This document shows, one piece after another, positions 62,271 to 64,000 of a stretch of 64,000 bases of DNA. Within the stretch, counting starts at the first letter, position 1. Each line of letters starts with the position of its first letter. A model generated the notes under the pieces. It saw only the letters and a list, made by a program, of their open reading frames with translations. It made no database searches and had not been told where the DNA came from. This DNA is from Clostridium cylindrosporum DSM 605 (GTDB taxonomy: Bacteria; Bacillota; Clostridia; Clostridiales; Caloramatoraceae), in contig NZ_LFVU01000024.1 of NCBI RefSeq assembly GCF_001047375.1, positions 1-64,000 of the forward strand, read 5' to 3'. The position numbers and the translations under genes were made by a program.

Positions 62271-64000
62271 TTAGTTTAAATGTTTATATAAAATTTCTAG
62301 CATTTCTTTTACTTTAGATGATGTCCTCTCATTACTAGTTTTTTCTATAACATTATTTAAGATCTTTTCTATATCGCTCATTTTTTCTCTAATGTTTTCT
62401 AGTGTATAATTAGATTTTACTAATAAGTTTTCTATGTCATTAACAGCCTCTTCGTATTCCCCATTTTTCTCAAGTTCCTCTGCTCTTTTTAGGTATGCCA
62501 TATAATTTTTAAAATTCATTCCTATAGACTTATTATAGTAGTACATAGCCTTTTTTGATTCCTCTGTTTCGGAGTAAATTATCCCTATATTGCAATATGC
62601 TCCTGACTTATATTTATTATTAATCTCACCTGATTTTCTATAATCCTTTATGGCATTTTCATACATTTTCAATTTTTTAAAGGCGTCTGCTCTACAGGAA
62701 TAGGTTTCTGCATCATTATTATCAATTTCAATTGCTGAATTATAATCGTCAATTGCACTTTGAAGTTCACCTATGAAATAAAATGCCATACCTCTGTAAG
62801 TATAATAAACTGCCTCTTCTTCTCTACTAATAAGATATGAAAAATCGTCAATTGCAAGTAAATATTTCTTACTCTCTAGATAGCATCTACCTCGAAGTAG
62901 TATGGAAGTGCTTGTCTCCTCAAGATTAATAGAAGCATTCAAATCATCAATTGCCTCCTCAAAGTAATCATGGAAGTAGTTTATATATCCTCTATAGTAA
63001 AATGCCTCTTCAAGATTTGGATTCACATTAATAGCTAATGTGAAATAATCCTTTGCCTCTTTATATTTCCGAATTTCTAAATAAAGCGTTGCTATAGAAT
63101 AATATATATTTTCATCATTACTATCTATTTTAATAATATTTTCATAGCACTCTATGGCCTTCTCTATATCATTTTCCGCTTTATAGGCTAGTGCAAGATT
63201 ACCATATGCATCCTTAGAACTCGGACTTATATTTATAGCCTCTTTAAAGTCAATAATGGCATTTTCATAGTCCTTCATATATCCATAACAACACCCTCTT
63301 GAATTATAGTAAACCTCTTTCATACTATCCTTAGAATTTTCTATAGCTAGAGAATAATACTCAATTGCCTTGTCCATATTTTCCATTGCTTCATAACTTA
63401 TAGCCTTTCTAAAGTAAGCAGAAGCATTTTTAGAATCTATTTCAAGTGCAAAATCAAAATCCTTAATTGATAATTCATACTCATTTTTATCCTGATAGCA
63501 CCTTCCCCTTTGAATATATGCATAGGCAGTAGGGGAAAGATCTATAGACTTTGTATAGTTTTCTATGGAATCATCTAAATTATGTTTCTTATTATAATAA
63601 ATATCACCTTTTAATGTATATGCAAAGGTTTTATATGGCCAATTGGGATTACTTTTCTCAGCTCTATCAAGTGTCTCTAAAACCTTATCAAAGTCACCTT
63701 TATCAAAATATACACGGGTAAGTTCGTAGTAAAACGCATCATATTTAGGGTTTATTTCTAAGGCCTTTTCATAGTCCACTATTGCCTTTTCATAATCTCC
63801 AAGTTGTTTATAACAAAAAGCTCTATCATAAAATGCACCTTGAAAGCTTTCATCTTCTTCTATAACCTTATTAAGACAAAGAATTGCTTCGCTATACATA
63901 TTCATATTAAGATAGGCTGTAGCCTTATTATAGTAGGCACTTTTTGTATTAACTCCAAGTTCAATTAATTTATCAAAATCTCTTATAGCGTTTTCGTATT
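62271..64000 (-). CDS. Tetratricopeptide-repeat protein (5' end beyond the window)
   Basis: At least 575 residues, made almost entirely of 34-residue TPR units (for example GDYEKAIVDYEKALEINPKY). The reading frame runs unbroken to the right edge: the codons before the first Met at 63905 also encode a TPR helix pair (YENAIRDFDKLIEL, then AYYNKATAYLN), so the gene is cut by the window. The last 60 residues leave the repeat pattern and look helical and charged (EKMSDIEKILNNV). TPR arrays are protein-binding scaffolds; no enzymatic domain is visible and no specific partner can be named. Confidence 0.88.
   Translation of the reverse strand, partial: YENAIRDFDKLIELGVNTKSAYYNKATAYLNMNMYSEAILCLNKVIEEDESFQGAFYDRAFCYKQLGDYEKAIVDYEKALEINPKYDAFYYELTRVYFDKGDFDKVLETLDRAEKSNPNWPYKTFAYTLKGDIYYNKKHNLDDSIENYTKSIDLSPTAYAYIQRGRCYQDKNEYELSIKDFDFALEIDSKNASAYFRKAISYEAMENMDKAIEYYSLAIENSKDSMKEVYYNSRGCCYGYMKDYENAIIDFKEAINISPSSKDAYGNLALAYKAENDIEKAIECYENIIKIDSNDENIYYSIATLYLEIRKYKEAKDYFTLAINVNPNLEEAFYYRGYINYFHDYFEEAIDDLNASINLEETSTSILLRGRCYLESKKYLLAIDDFSYLISREEEAVYYTYRGMAFYFIGELQSAIDDYNSAIEIDNNDAETYSCRADAFKKLKMYENAIKDYRKSGEINNKYKSGAYCNIGIIYSETEESKKAMYYYNKSIGMNFKNYMAYLKRAEELEKNGEYEEAVNDIENLLVKSNYTLENIREKMSDIEKILNNVIEKTSNERTSSKVKEMLEILYKHLN

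Overview
The window comes from a low-GC, spore-forming Firmicute, most likely a Clostridium sensu stricto-type anaerobe. The evidence is the strong A+T bias, a dense set of endospore genes (spoIIE, yabP, yabQ, spoVT, spoVG, a SpoVB-type flippase and a SpoIID-type protein), frequent TTG/GTG starts behind strong Shine-Dalgarno sites, and a gene order matching the origin-proximal lysS-to-purR region of Bacillus/Clostridium. The species cannot be named from sequence alone.

Layout. 1-175: two tandem leftward promoters and the leader of an rRNA operon whose 16S gene lies off the left edge. 445-653: tRNA-Met and tRNA-Asn. 780-12646 (minus): lysS, greA, dusB, coaX, birA, ftsH, hpt, tilS, spoIIE. 12964-13226: tRNA-Met, tRNA-fMet and tRNA-Leu. 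13426-19609 (minus): an S1-domain protein, divIC, yabQ, yabP, an S4 protein, hup, yabN/mazG, a flippase and spoVT. 19809-27174: a 58-residue zinc-ribbon gene missed by longer-ORF searches, argF, a small membrane protein, prsA, mfd and pth. 27422-36295: cls, dedA, htrA with an adjacent two-component system, gdhA, a flavodoxin and a transglutaminase-like protein. 36309-42615: prs, glmU, spoVG, purR, murC, lgt. 42773-49652: accessory genes, namely an exported unknown, a DEAD-box-type helicase, tRNA-Pro, a lipoprotein, a YkvI-type carrier and a SpoIID-like protein. 49701-61952: a molybdenum-hydroxylase and purine block (xdhC, yqeB, a yqeC-mocA fusion, a molybdopterin-binding protein, an ECF S component, a DUF3793 gene, guanine deaminase, a cation/proton antiporter, cyclodeaminase/cyclohydrolase, and hydroxylase Mo and Fe-S subunits). 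The right edge cuts a TPR protein.

How the genes work together. The left half is a housekeeping, cell-wall and sporulation core. The right block reads as purine use: guanine is deaminated to xanthine, a probably selenium-dependent Mo hydroxylase oxidises purines, and FchA handles one-carbon units on tetrahydrofolate. The accessory genes (yqeB, yqeC-mocA, xdhC, moeA-like) build and load the molybdenum cofactor.

Most unusual feature. Two intergenic elements, 21695-21886 and 43495-43687, are 192 and 193 bases long. Both are long imperfect palindromes with the same AGTAGT ends and several short motifs at identical offsets. They differ in stem sequence, but each pairs with its own other arm. They look like two members of one structured RNA or palindromic-element family that I do not recognise. 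A second notable point is a pair of perfect, oppositely oriented DnaA boxes just upstream of the sporulation gene yabP.
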